In this document: positions 11,926 through 24,996 of the stretch, piece after piece | How the letters are laid out: each line of letters begins with the position of its first letter | Position numbering within the stretch: the first letter of the stretch is position 1 | Origin: Reticulitermes lucifugus | Taxonomy: Eukaryota; Arthropoda; Insecta; Blattodea; Rhinotermitidae | DNA length: 64,000 bases | Assembly (NCBI GenBank): GCA_026260175.1 | Contig: JAKCWW010000653.1 | Coordinates: forward strand, 1 to 64,000 | Direction: 5' to 3' | The notes under the pieces: model-generated | What the model saw: only the letters and a program-made list of their open reading frames with translations | Told to the model about the DNA's origin: nothing | The model's database searches: none | Program-made: the position numbers and the translations under genes

Positions 11926-14900
11926 GTACATTTATGATGGTATCTTACTAAATTCTTCTTAGAATAAGAAATATTTCGGACAGATTTGTAGAGAAAATCA
12001 AAACACACACTTTATGTTCAACACAGTTTTTCCGAAATCTTGCCTTTTATGAGATAATGTTGAAAAATATGGTAGAGCCAGACAGGCCACATGTGGCAAT
12101 ATAATACGGCGTATGCGCTTTTTATGCTGGATAACTAAGTCTACGGACACACATTCAGAATATGCAACACTTATTGCTTTTCCACGGCAATGATGTTTAT
12201 GCGAAAGCGCCTCAATTTTGCGTGTATACATACATTGACGCTCTTGTTAAACTTGGCACTAGATGAAAGGCGAAGGGTCGAATTTACACTCTGGATGCTT
12301 CGCCACAGGCAAGACATCCACCGACATCGACTGGACAGAAGGCTGCTTACACGTCGTAGACGGTCTGGAATTGACGCGCGAAGCAAAGAATCGAGGCTAT
12401 CCAAGAAAATTAAATCTTGTAACCAGTGAAAGTATAACTATCTTGCACGAGTGATTTTATGGTTTCTTTTTAGACGAATTATGCCACAAGAAGATATAAA
12501 TACGATTACTGCAATAGTGTATTTTATTTTATTATAATGTAGACATATATAAACCAGTAAAGAATTTTCCTGACTTTAAACAGAAAGATGATTCTTATAA
12601 ATAGAAAACTGTTGAGCTTAAGATTTGATTTTAATGTTCTTTTGACATCAAACTCCCAATTTATAAAAAAAAAATTTCCTGTCTCGTGAGAGATCTTAAA
12701 GAAATACGTCATTGTATTTACTACAGCCTAACTATAGTACGGGGCAACTTGTCTTCTCAAGGACACTCACTTTCTCCCCCTCCACGCATTTCGTACTAGC
12801 CCTATTCAATCTATACAGCTTTAAGAGAGGATTTCAGGTGGTATGGGCTTTTTAATCTTTATGCGAGATTAACGTGCTGAGAGAGAAGGAATATAATGTT
12901 ATGCAACCAACAATACAGCTGCTCGATAATGTACTTGAGGTATAAAGGTTTCCATGTAACCATAAGTGCTGAATATTAATATTCATAAAAACGTAGGCAC
13001 GTGCGTCTCTTGTCTTGGCTTCTATTCTCCAAGTGCCGAAACAATGCGTTAGTGTATTGTTCTTGCAGTGTAGTTACAGTCTTAACAGAAATGCTATGTT
13101 GTGAACATATAGTATGTATATTACATTATCCACCCACATTGCACTTTGATTTATCCTACAGCCTCGTGTCCTTTGACACGTGATCTTTATCGAATTTTAC
13201 TGTCAAATAAAGTGTGATGCAAACATCGTAGTCATAATTATCAACGGAAAGTAACAAGAATTACTGAAAGTAATTTAGTTGCTCTAAAAGCACTTCGTAC
13301 GTTACATATCAAATTGACAACTTTAATTGCCTTAAGGAAGACATGTAGATCGGGATTGTAGGTGAAAAAAAGGTGGGAAGAAATCTCATCATCTGTGTGG
13401 GAGGAAGCCAGTACATGAAGCGTAGGATGTGGTGGACTGAATGTCGCTTCTCATTTAGCGCAGACAAGTCCATACAGCGGTGACAGACATGTGATACAGC
13501 TTCTGGGGATACTTCTACCTTTCCATTCACCCCCGTTACCTTCCGCCTGCCTTCAATTGGAGAGGTCTGACAACTGACAGCTCATGTGGGCTGGATATGG
13601 TATCAATCTTTAAACACCTTTCCATCTTTTTACTGCCACCGTATAGGGCTTTTGCTAAAGTAGAGACTGGTCAGTGTATACCTGCCAAAAGAGCGTGCAG
13701 TGTGTGTACACCGACAGCAGAAATGTTGTGTCACATGTCGACACTTTTGGAAGTGATGCCGTGAATAATTTGAAGAATGTCACAAAAGCAAGAAATTGAC
13801 TATTTGACAATGTTGTGTGATGACGAAGATCTGAGGACCAAAGTTGAAGGAATAAGACACAGAGAAAACAGATAAAACCAAAGATGAGAAAAAATATAAA
13901 AAGAGACGAATAGAAGAAGGCTTCCGCCGGAGACTAGAGCATGACTTTACGAAAGCCAGGTTAAATGCCTTGCTTAATGTGTGGGAAGATAAGATCATCC
14001 AGGTTTAATTTTACTGAAGAGTAAAACGTCAGTAATTCTGAAGAATTCTGTTTCCTTAGATATAACTCCGTGTAATTTGGTAAATAGCGCTCAAAGTTTT
14101 TGAAAAAGTCTTCTGCCTCCATGTTGAGTGTTATTCGAAACTTCGAAGTAGCTAGCAGACTACAAAGCAACACATGTCGGAAGGCAGCAACTTTTGTAGT
14201 CACCGCTGTGAGAGCATAAATATCATACCAGTAGGGCTAATAATGTTTGTGAAATGTGATGGTAACGCTTTCAGTAAAGCCGAGGAGGATATTTAGAAGC
14301 AAGCTCTGGAATAAAACTAATGTGAATAAATAAGTTCCCTGGACCGAATCTTAAAGATTGATCTTCCTACTGAAATCTCCAGTGTAATTCTTGGCAGAGG
14401 CAGGAGAATAAAGTTCGAGTTCAAGATAGACTGCAACTGACTTATCACACATCCTTTAAAATACATGACATAAAACCCCCTAAAACCTAAAAAACAAATT
14501 TCCGGTCTTGGTCTAAATTCAGATAATATTTTTTCAGAAATTTCTATAAGACTGTACATTTGATTATTATCAAAGCCCACAAATTAGTGTAGTTTCTAGG
14601 TATTTTAGAATCATTTCTTATAATGAAGTCAAATATCTCAATGTATGTGAAAATAAACCTATCCCTACAACATCCAATCGAAGAGATGAAATAATTAAAT
14701 GGGATCATTTCTTTGATAACAAGCCCAGGGAAGGAATCAATTACGATTCTGAAATGGGTTTCAATGAGATTTTATTTGCTGGTAGTGTTTTAACGTGTAT
14801 ATTACGCGGTAATTACGTGGTAATTGCGAAATGTTTTTGACATACCTTTACACATTGATCCAAAATGGATGCAGGTGTAGTATATTTGGAATAATCTCAC

Positions 14901-17280
14901 TTCCGTTTGAAGTTTGTCGCCTGTGTTACCGTCATAAATAACAAAACCTAACGTTTATTTTTATAATGGCTGAAATACACTGTTTTAAATTTGTTTTGAG
15001 GTTCATTGGTAATAATTAAAGAGTTTGTGTCTTTTGCCTAAAAATAAAAATGGGTTTAAAGGTGTGTAGTGTTTAGTTTAAAACAACACGTATTTGCTTG
15101 TCCATTTATAGCCTCCATTTAGCACGGCTTAAAATACAACAAATATTTCAGCATAATTTCCCGATAAGGGCAGTGTTTATGTATCATGCAAACAAGAAGG
15201 CATAAAATTGTAAACAGCAGCTCGACCGAGTTGGTTCAATAAAAACCAAACAAACTGCGTTGTGAAAAATTGTTTCAGAGCTAATAATTTTTCAGACAGG
15301 TTAGACAAAAAACTTCAGGCTTTAAAGATAAATAGAGAATTTGGAATCAAATGTAACGATTTCCATTATTGAAACATAAATAACTGAAGTACATAATAAC
15401 GACTTCCAAATTCTATCGCTTTAGGAAAGTGAAGTGTGCATCATTCGCTAAAAGAATTAGCTTCCTAATAACACGGCTAATATGCGAAACATTTTTGCGC
15501 TGTATTAAAATGTTATTCGAAGTGAGATAGCTGTGTCTGATTTTAGGAGAATCAGTCGTAATTTGTACAACACAATACTTTTGACACTGCGTAAACTTTT
15601 CAGCCGGTAAAGGTTTATTTATTAGAAATACTGTCGCCTTTACTGTGACTGTCCATTACAATTTATAATAATCACTGTCATAATTTTACCGTAAATTTTG
15701 ATAATTAAGTGTAGGCCGTAAATTAATTTTGTGTTTACATCTAATTCATATCGCGATAATAGAATATTCATAGCACTTAACAGGCCCCACAGCATTCCAA
15801 ATAATCAGGTTCATCCTCCATATGCTCCATATGTTGTTCTGTGATGCAATAACATAAATATATGTCAATTGATAATACAGCGGTAAGATTCCCAAAGAGA
15901 AAATTGATTCCCAGATTAAGGCAAAGTGAAAATGATGCAGTATTTAAAATCTCACGTTATGCGCTATTAGTTTCCGTGTTTACAGTACACTTACATTTAT
16001 AAAATTATAAATATTACAATGAAGTCTGCTGATACTTAAGTACAAATTGATATTAATACAAGGAAGAAGGCTGACACGCGTCGAATATTTCAGAACGATT
16101 CGCCGGGTAATACACAATTAAAAACATTATATATGCACGATTATGCTTTTAATGATGCCTTTCGTTCTGCAGCCTAACCCAACTGTCATTTCCAGGAAGA
16201 AGTTTCATATAAACAAAGGTCTGATTTTCCAGGTTTATACAGCAATATTTGCCTGAATGTTAAAAAAGGCTTGTAAAGATTTGCTGTTGAGTTTACAAGA
16301 AAGAGTCAACATGACTTTCCTCAGCTTTAATTTAAAAAATAAATATTTTGAAATTTTACATGTGGTGTGCATTTCTGAAACAACTGTACTGGACACTAAA
16401 CTCTTCCTTCCCAATTACGTCCAAGCTCCACCCTGAATCACATTCAACGTCTATCTATTCTGGAAATCTCCTCGCAGTGATATTTGTGTGGTGTGGGGCA
16501 ACCCGATCCAAAAGAGTTTATTGCCAGACTAGCACCACTTCTCCTGACCGATGTGTATTAAATGAGTAAGCACGGCTTCTCCAATTGACAGACTGTCCTT
16601 CGGAAAGAAAGAAATGTCTATGAATAATAGAGGAATATGTTCCGTAGGATCCATATTTTATTATAGTAGAAAGCGCCTCGCTTCTACGTGTATAATAAAT
16701 AAGTAGAAGTTGTAATGGTTCACACAGTCCACAGAACTTTCATCAGCTTTCCCATGGACATCATTGTGACATCTCTGATAAAGAAAAGAATACATCTTCT
16801 AAAAGGCAAACACTCACCAACTACTCTGAATAAAAAAAACAGAACTTTTACGTTGTTAGTTTGTAATATATGTGCAGGTCACAAGTATAGTAAATATAAA
16901 AAAAATGGCTGCTTGGGGAAGACGTAATATAAAACAATCTCCAGAGAAAATCCACTCTACCTGCGGTAATTTTCAGTAAATATGTCTGAGATATTAAGCA
17001 ATTTTTAAAGTTTTCTAAAATATTTTCAAAAATTTGTTTCTTTTAATTAATTGTACGTGCAGGATATAGGCTACGCTCTGTGACAAAAATAATGCAGCAG
17101 TAATATACTAAATGATAATATCGCTGCCTAAGCTTTCTGTTGCACACCCATATATGAGGAGCAGTTTTGGATTTATTTGTAAGATGTTTGTAAAAGTAGA
17201 AGTCCTATATTACCTTAAATTTCTTTTGTAAGGAAAAAAATGTATATCACAATTTTTTCCAGGTTATTTGGAAATTTTAG
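11926..17280. other. unassigned DNA
   Basis: No gene or repeat family recognised. The segment 12171-12429 is GC-richer and open on both strands for about 78 codons, but neither product resembles anything I know. Confidence 0.5.
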
Positions 17281-17345
17281 GGGACAAAGTAGCACTGGGA
17301 CAGGTTCTTCTCCGAGTACTTCTGTTCTTCCCCTTATTGTGGCTC
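17281..17345 (+). mobile_element. SINE4 fragment (core module only)
   Basis: The string GCACTGGGACAGG, then TTCTCCGAGTACTTCTG, then CTTCCCC matches the core of the more complete SINE4 at 55843-55998 and the minus-strand copies at 22962 and 37262. The tRNA-like head is missing. Short, diverged fragment. Confidence 0.5.
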
Positions 17346-18559
17346 AAACAATGATCTGTATCTAATCTTTAAACTAAAACAGTGATTTTTATAATCTTGG
17401 CAACGGAGAGCTTTGTTAAATAACATGCTTAATAACATACTTTCGAAGAAGGTTATAATTATGTTTTGTTCTTATAAGGCAAAACTTACAATTGTGTCTA
17501 TAAGTGCGGCAAAAATATTCCATTTTTGTATTTATTTTCTGTGAAACTTCTCGTGCTTTAATTTTCCTGTTCTTAATAATCAACCGGTTATTATAACTGA
17601 TTGTCGCCTTTCAAAAGATTTTCAGGTAATTAATATTTTCAATTGTTTTCTATCGAATATGATTTGATTTTAATTCCTTTTTATATAAAGCAGAATTTTT
17701 ATTACTTAATATTCTGTGGATACTGTGCACGCAAAGTTGTAATTTCTCTTCAGAGCTCAAGGACATTTTATTTCGAGTGACCTCCTTTCGAAATATCATT
17801 TATTTTTTACCTTAGAAGTTCGTACAACATTTTCTCCTTTGCAATTCTTTCCTTATTTTACGAATATAATTATTAATTACAAAAAAGTGCCTTATTCATG
17901 ATGTTTATTATTTCGATGTCATGTCACCGTTCACCGTCTGTCTTTAGAGTACATACAAGTAAGGTTTATAAATCTGCAACATTTCCTGCTCCAACACGGG
18001 CTTTGAAACTTCCTCTACGATGAAGGCCTGCAGGAGTCGTTAGTAGCCAGTTACAGCAGAACCTGCCCCCTACTACATCATTGCTTCCTCCTTACAATGT
18101 TACTGAGAAGAGCCCCTGCGGTTAGGGGAGATGCATAACCGCCACGCAGTTAGTCACTCTTGGCTGCATACAGTTGCCTCACTCAGGGGTTCCTTCCATT
18201 GCTTTTGAAATTGCGTAAAGCATAAAAACACAGCGCGTCCGATTATGTGCTCAGAGAGATGGCCGGGGCATCTTCCAGTCGAGGACAATGCTGCAGAATC
18301 ACGAAGACAATTTAATTTTCTGTCGTAATGGTTGATATTAAGACAATGACCTTTCTCGAAATATTATTTTCTTTTCTGAAAGAAATTGTTATTCATGAAT
18401 ACTACACTTTGCTGAATACTAGCAAGTTTATAACATAAGGTTGAAAAAAGTTGTCCTACAATGTCCTCAAAAATTATCTTTAATTTCTCGCTTCCATTTC
18501 AGATTTATAATCCTTGTCCAAATTAAGAAACAATTACTAAGAAAGTAAGGGTACATTTG
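17346..18559. other. unassigned DNA, GC-richer patch inside
   Basis: Nothing recognised. The patch at about 18000-18300 is richer in GC than its surroundings, but I find no frame or RNA gene in it. Confidence 0.5.
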
Positions 18560-18990
18560 CTCTGTTCACGCCTTGAAGGTATATGGGCTTGTGTATTTAT
18601 ACCTCCACCTCTTCCTAATCTCAGTACTAAATAGATGTGATTGGCCATATTCATAAACAATTTCCTTTGCAACAGGGAATAGTTCTCCAAATACACATTT
18701 AATTGCAGGCTGGTTGGTCTCCAAAGACGGTCGGGAAGTTTTTGAAAAGAGAAATATCCCTTTCGAGGATTTAGGCTTTCGTAACGCAGCAGATGATTTA
18801 TTTGCTCTTCTGGGATACGACTACCCATCACTTGGTGATTAGTGGCGGACGTTATGATAGAGCTAATTGATTTTAGCTTGAAGCTTCCAGTGTCGAATCA
18901 CATTTTTTGGCGGAAATCAAACTTGAGATCTCGGCTGTGCAGCCCGTAACATAGTCCCTATGACGAATAAGCTATCACAGCTAAGGAATA
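18560..18990 (-). mobile_element. SINE3 copy, tRNA-like head plus shared 3' module
   Basis: Read on the minus strand, 18990-18895 is a diverged tRNA-like head: an A-box-like TAGCTGTGATAG, an anticodon-arm region, then a B-box-like TCAAGTTTGATTTCC. From about 18725 down to 18560 follows the module shared with other SINE3 copies, including ATGGCCAATCACATCT, a match to ATGACCAATCACCTCC at 53180. About 170 bp of unrelated sequence separates head and module, so this could be one SINE with an insertion or two neighbouring fragments. Confidence 0.5.
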
Positions 18991-21900
18991 ATCTGAAAGA
19001 CATTCCACTATACTGGAAGGGAATTCAGTGCCTTCAAACCTGCCAAACCAACGGTTTTCCGCATCAGCTGTGACTTGACACTCTAAGATATCGCTGTGAT
19101 GTAGTTGGTGAAAAATGAAACCTACATTACTTGTAACTTTGCATGTAATTGGTCTACAAAGTTGCTTATCCGCAAAGCGAAAAATATGGACTTTAGCATG
19201 TGGCATGTTTCTTTTGATGATTGTCGACTGCAGACCTCCAGTTTGGTCAAGAAAATTTGATAAATTTGACAAAGTAAAATGGTAGAATAATAACACGAAC
19301 TAAGGCAAATCTTTTTGTTTTCAAAGATGTCGTCGCAGAAATATATACGTAAAATATTTGGAGTAAATGAATCTCAAACTGTCGATGGAGTTATAAGTTT
19401 GATCTGTAAAGTACTGCAATGGCTGCGGTGAGACTGAGGTTTTAGAAGGAGTTTTATTTTAAAAGTTTCTTTCTTTGGTTATTAATTATCTCCTTAGTGA
19501 GTAACTCAGGTATTTGTATAGAAAATGTTTTAGCTAGCCATACCCTCAGCAACAGTAAGCGGCCATAACACATTCAATGCTTCTTCCATCTTCATGGGTT
19601 TTGACCTCTCCATCTTTTCCTTGCTCGACCTACGTTTCTACCGCAGAACAGCATGTATTCATATATTAAAGTCGGTATAGGTATCGTTCTTTCTAATATC
19701 TTGTATATTTTATTTATAATTCACAATTATGTCATATAAATTTTACATATTTAGTTCTTTCTCTTGTCTGTCTATACTATCTACCTATAACAATTTATCG
19801 GTATTACACTGGCTCCTGGTTCTCAGGCTCTTTTCGCTATATTTGCTGGAGATGGCATAGCTACTGTCAGGGCTTCCAATTCCGGAGAGTTCGAAGTGTT
19901 CAAGCCAGAATAAGAAGAAATCCAGAGGCCGTAGATGTTATTGGGTATTCGGGATGAACTAGCAAGTCATCCAGTAAAAGAACAGGGTCGCTACGTAATT
20001 CAGCCTTTCCTTTTATCCTTTATTTTCAGTGGTTTTAAAAGTATATCTTGCACCTGACTTCAAAATTTTACCTCCGTTCTCTCAATTATTCTTTCATGCT
20101 GTTTTCTCTAAGCTTAATACTTTCCTCCCTGTAAGACATTATCTTATATCACGTCAAGGATATTTTTTTCAGAACTTCGAATTTTTCCACGTGTGTTTTA
20201 AAACCTGTACCTCTCTACACACTTTATCATTGTTTATATATTTCCACACGATATATTACGTCCCTGTTTGTTAGTAAGTCTTGTGTTTAGCAACAACTTT
20301 CCCGCCGATATTTGATGCTATCTTGCACCAGAGTCCAGCGCATTTTGCTCAAAACAACATTGGTCAATAAGCAAGTGATCATCAGCGGTGTCGTCACTTG
20401 TATAATATCTTTGTGTTTTCTGTTCTACAATATTGCTTGTAGCTTCAGTGTGACCGACTGAACTTGGGACCATACTTACTGCCGTCTGACGATTAAATAG
20501 AAACTTCACAAGAGCACTACATTCTTACAACCAATTTGGGGCTTACTACATCACACGTAGATGGGGGATGGGGATCATAAAATCCTGGAGGTAATGTGGT
20601 CATTTTATTATTAAGCAGATTATTTATTTAGTAAATCTGTGTATCTTAGTACGTTTATAAGTAACTAATTAGTGCTCTAAATTGACGCATGTTTAATTAC
20701 TTGTTTAACATGTAGTCAGTTACGTATACAATGAGATAGCTTTGCATTAAGTTAGGCACTTTGTTGTTTATTATCTAACAAGTTGCTTAAGTACATAATT
20801 TGTGAACAGTTTACTTTATTAGTTAACTACTTTTTACTACATTACAGAATTCCGGGCTCGCATTAAGTAGAACAGTTGAAATTTTGTTAAAAGGAAATTA
20901 CATTCTGGCTCTTTCGATGCATCAACAATCGTAGTAAATGAAACATTTTTCGAACTTGAACTAAGCTGCAGTCTGAAACTCCACTGTCCATTTCTGATAC
21001 CTGCAGATTTTTGGTCAGAGTGTTCATCAACGCATATATGTAGGATAAGTTGTCTACAGACTGTGGCGTTTCGCATGAAACACACAATGTTTTCTTTTTG
21101 ACCACGTGGCGCTACGTGATAAATTTTAACACTGCGACTGATGACATAATATTAATGATACATTAATCAAAACAAAATAAATTTCAAATGACTCATGAAC
21201 TTAAAACTTAAACTGGTTGCAGAACCCAAAGTTACAATGCCGCTAACACTTCTATCCTGAGTCAGTTTCATCCGATCCCCATCCTCACAACTAACTTTTT
21301 AAAATCCACCATAATGTCAATTCTCACGTTCTCTTCTTCTTGGTCATCCCAGTAGAGGCCTTACATAAATTTCTGCAACAATAATTTCTATGGAATCCCC
21401 GTGTGCTCCATCACATACACCGAGAAATTTGCTAAAACCTTTATGCATCACGATGTTTTCAGCGGATGACGATCCGAAACTTTCCTGGTGCTCCTAGTAT
21501 TTTGATTCGTGGTTTGATCATAGAGTTTTCAGTCTCTGCGTGCAAATGCATACAGAGTACCTAAAACTTGTCAGAAACGCTTGATACCTTATTGTGTCGA
21601 GTCTAAAAAACGCGATCCTCCTCACATATGATTGGATACGTAGCAGCTGCACTTGGTTCAGAATAACGCGATACTGAAAACCCGTGGAAGGACATCACTC
21701 TATATTGTGTGTTTATTTCATGCAGACAGTGTAACAATGTGTGTTACTTAAATCCGCCAACTAACAAGACAGGAGTCTTTACAAAGGTCTGTATTTTACA
21801 GCTAAAATGGTTTTGGAATTTTCTTGTTTAGCAACGCCTTCGTAAAAATATATTTAAGCTAGAAATCAGAAATGACAAAAGACGGGGAATTTGTTAACTC

Positions 21901-22049
21901 GATATAGGAAATTTGAACAAAGTAACAATTTGTTATACAATTGTGTATAATTGTGTATTTTTTCTTAAAGAATATGGCTTTATTAAGACAAATTTAGAGC
22001 AAACAAAAATAAAGTAATCCAGTAATAGTGAAGAGAAGACACGAAAATC
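18991..22049. other. unassigned DNA
   Basis: No gene recognised. A 112-codon open frame on the minus strand (18958-19296) overlaps the SINE3 head and shows no domain. Confidence 0.5.
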
Positions 22050-22092
22050 TACCCTGATGATGGAGATAAATATTTCTTCCGAAGCGTGGGTA
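22050..22092 (+). ncRNA. hammerhead ribozyme-like motif, partly decayed
   Basis: TACC (22050-22053) pairs with GGTA (22089-22092) and encloses a perfect CTGATGA (22054-22060), an extra T, a hairpin starting GGA and ending TCC, and GAAG where GAAA is expected. Layout and stem I match the other copies in the window. The changed GAAA box makes activity unlikely. Confidence 0.5.
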
Positions 22093-22961
22093 CCTCCCAG
22101 AAAAAGCAAACTTCATAATATTCTAATTTGAGGAATTGGGCAAATCCTTTTCCCGGTGGGTGCTGTTTTTACTTTTAAGAAAGGGAGATACACAAAATCC
22201 ATAAATTGAATGTTTCCTCAAAGAACCCTACACATTTACCGCCATTTAAGCTTAAAATTTCGCATATAGATATTATCAAACTTTTCCAACCTACAGAACC
22301 CTCATTTAGGAGAAGAATGTTCCAAGTCAGATTGCTTTCAGCGTTCCGCACACTAAAGGTAAATTTGTCTCTGTGACTCCTCGAAGGCATATGGGAGAGT
22401 GAATTTATAGCTTCAGTCATTCTTAGCGTCAGCATTAGATGTAATTGCTAGACCATATTCACGTCCTGGCCGCTCTATCGGCGGAGAAAGAGCTCTATAT
22501 CCATTATACAAGAGGCTGTTTGGGACCAAGCAGCTGTGTGGGCAAATTTGAAGAGAAAGTATCTTTGTTTCTGCCGGGAATATAACAACAGTTCTTCAGT
22601 TGTCCAAGCCGTAGTCACTGTTCTGATTATGCTTTCTAGTTACTACTCTTATTAATTGTGTCAGTTTCCTTCACTGTCTGTAGGTTAACAAATGCAGAAA
22701 CCTTTCAAATAGAGGTAAGGAAAATGTAAGAATGCAAGAGCTTGTGGCTGCTTATAAAATATCTAAATTTTATATTGTTCATATCGTGCATTGTCGATAT
22801 TCAAATCACAATATTCAATTAAACAAAATTCACTATATTGTTCCCATTTTTTTATGAAGAAGCTACGGACGCAACGCAGCCTTAAGGTTTACTGTGTAAA
22901 CCTTGTGATAAAGATGAAGAGAAAGGTGATCAAATTTTTTCATTTTTCCAAGTAGTGTAGC

Positions 22962-23035
22962 ACCGGTGGAATGAAATTGACAGGGGAAAACCGAAGGACT
23001 CGCGGAAAAACCTGCCCCAGTGTCCCAAATAGTTT
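22962..23035 (-). mobile_element. SINE4 fragment
   Basis: On the minus strand it reads ACACTGGGGCAGG, then TTTTTCCGCGAGTCCTTCGG, then TTTTCCCCTGTCA. This is the SINE4 core module, matching the copies at 37262 and 55843. The tRNA-like head is absent. The hammerhead repeat at 23083 begins within 50 bp. Confidence 0.6.
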
Positions 23036-23082
23036 TTATTACAACATATTTTGGCCAATCCATTACACAACACGCCCATATT

Positions 23083-23282
23083 TTTAACTGTTTGGCGTTT
23101 TTTATATTTTTTGAATGTGTATATGAATTGCTAGTTCAATTATGTTAAGTATTACTTTGATACAAGTCCCTGATGATGATTCCATGGGGGATAAAAAACA
23201 TATAGGATTGACCAACGATGTATTGTAATGTCAAACATTTGGAAACAATATGGTGCATTTTATTGGATTGAATATTGTAATT
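23083..23282 (+). repeat. hammerhead-bearing repeat, family A, copy 1
   Basis: It aligns over about 200 bp with 28966-29160: both start TTTAACTGTTTG, carry the hammerhead-like motif about 90 bp in, and end in matching 'tttggaa..aatatggtgca' / 'tctgggaaaaatatagcgca' segments. In this copy the motif spans 23164-23209: AGTCC, then CTGATGA (23170-23176), an extra T, a stem ATTCC/GGGAT, an A-run replacing GAAA, CATATA, then GGATT. Stem I pairs over 5 bp with one wobble. Loss of the GAAA box suggests a dead ribozyme. No open frame of note. Confidence 0.6.
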
Positions 23283-24738
23283 TAAATGTATCTAAATATG
23301 ATAAAATTAACAATGTTAAGACGGTGCTACGATATTACTTTAAGAAAATTCTGTCAATTTTAAAATATATGCACTGTCAAATGTATTGGACGGTAACCTT
23401 TTGCAAGCCAGAAATCCGTCAAATGAAGGGCAGTGTCCCTAAATAAAAACACTATGTTAGAAGTACCAGAAATTTTATCGTCAGAACTGACTCTTCTGCC
23501 GTGTTAAAAATGTTTTAATCTAACTCTACAGTGTAAGAACGACCTGCTCTTTGGTTACTATATATCTTTTCTCCTTCTCCTTACTCCTCTTCCACGCCCT
23601 GCGACTGGCCTTCTTTCCCACATCAGTTACTGAGTCTCTGATTGGTTAATTATTCAGGGAATGCGAGGCAGAAACAAGGGGTTAAAGAAGTTCAAAAGAA
23701 AAAACAAATGTAGATAATAGATCTATGAAGAGAGAACAGTGGCTTCTGCTTGTAAGAAACTAGTTTGATGAATTAGACAAGAGAAAAATGTTACAGAGAA
23801 AACAATACAAAAGCACTTAACAACAGACTGCACTTTCTGAACTTAAAGGTTACCTGTATATATATATATATAACATCGCATAGCACTGTTTATGCTTTAT
23901 AACTTTAAAATTATTTCAGGATGATGGGCAATGCTGTACGGAAGAAAAGTTTAAAAACAATAAGCCTATATATGCTTAAATTGGCAGGCCTTTTGTTGAC
24001 ACTTGGAAAGTGCACTGAACATATTACGGTTAAATTTGTTTTGTATAATTACTTTAACTATTGAAGACTGAAATTTATTATAGACAGGAGAAGAAATATA
24101 TAGGTAGAAAAGCTTTATGAGAATATGTGATTTATAATACCCAAGAGAAATAACATCTATATTAATTTTAATTGATTCTCATTTTCTTCACCTTACGAAA
24201 ATAAATATTTACGTTGCATGCATAACAAGATGTTATTTGTCCTTAAGATATTTCTGTTACTTTCGACGGGTAAGCCTGTGTCATTAGAAATGCCCTCCAT
24301 CACTTCAAATAACTTGCTTGGCGCTGAATTCTACAATGGGATATTATTTGTCGTTGTCGAATTAAAATTTCGTCAGTAATTGCCATAACACAAAGGGAAT
24401 TCTAAGCTATCAGCCCTATAGCAATTACTTTTTATTTAACCCACTTCTTTAGGGTTACTATTCTCTTCCATTCTCTCTACACATTTACATCATTTACAAA
24501 TGCCATTAATATGTGTACTGCTGCTACCATTCTCAAAGAAGCATGTTAGTGTTACAAGACGCAATTCTGTTGTTCTGTATTATTGTCAGAACTTCCAGGT
24601 GATGTGAAAAGTGGGGGCGACAAACCATATTTTTTAAAACAGTATTTCCTTGCTGGGTGTAGAAAGCGATGGCGGGAACCTCTAAGAGTCCTCCACAACT
24701 TTTACGACTGAATTACATTCGTGTAAAATGCCTTGTTA
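23283..24738. other. unassigned DNA with a TA microsatellite
   Basis: (TA)n at 23857-23872. No gene or dispersed repeat recognised. Confidence 0.5.
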
Positions 24739-24996
24739 CATCGCGTCACATTTTTTTTTTCTATGGTTCGACAGCCCTATATGTGCCTGGGCCTCCTCGT
24801 TTCGTCGAAGTTTCATGGTCACACACTTTTGAGACACACCACAGTCGGTAGGACTCCTCTGGACGAGGGACCNNNNNNNNNNNNNNNNNNNNNNNNNNNN
24901 NNNNNNNNNNNNNNNNNNNNNNGATCCTAGTAAGCGAGCGGCCGAAGACCCACGCCTTAGACCGCACGGCCACTGGGATCGTCATCGCGTCACATT
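24739..24996 (-). mobile_element. SINE1 with 14-bp target duplication, interrupted by assembly gap
   Basis: The duplication CATCGCGTCACATT is exact at 24739-24752 and 24983-24996. Between them, on the minus strand, lie the SINE1 head (GTGGCCGTGCGGTCTAAGGC, with an A-box-like TGGCCGTGCGG), then 50 N, then GGTCCCTCGTCCAGAGGAG, the tail GGCCCAGGC and a T-run (poly-A of the insert) next to the left duplication. The B-box is lost in the gap. A long exact duplication and a 3' A-run show LINE-driven insertion, probably fairly recent. Confidence 0.9.
24873..24922. other. assembly gap, 50 N
   Basis: Exactly 50 N inside a SINE1 copy. Alignment with the intact copy at 63728-63990 suggests that roughly 80-85 bp is really missing, so 50 is a placeholder. 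Confidence 0.95.

Noticed and set aside
12171-12429. Open frames on both strands in a GC-richer patch
   Set aside because: Neither product resembles a known protein; dual-strand openness follows from the base composition.
18958-19296. 112-codon open frame, minus strand
   Set aside because: Overlaps the SINE3 tRNA-like head and has no recognisable domain.
21467-21490. GGATGACGATCCGAAAC string
   Set aside because: No stem II and a changed core; below what I would call a hammerhead.
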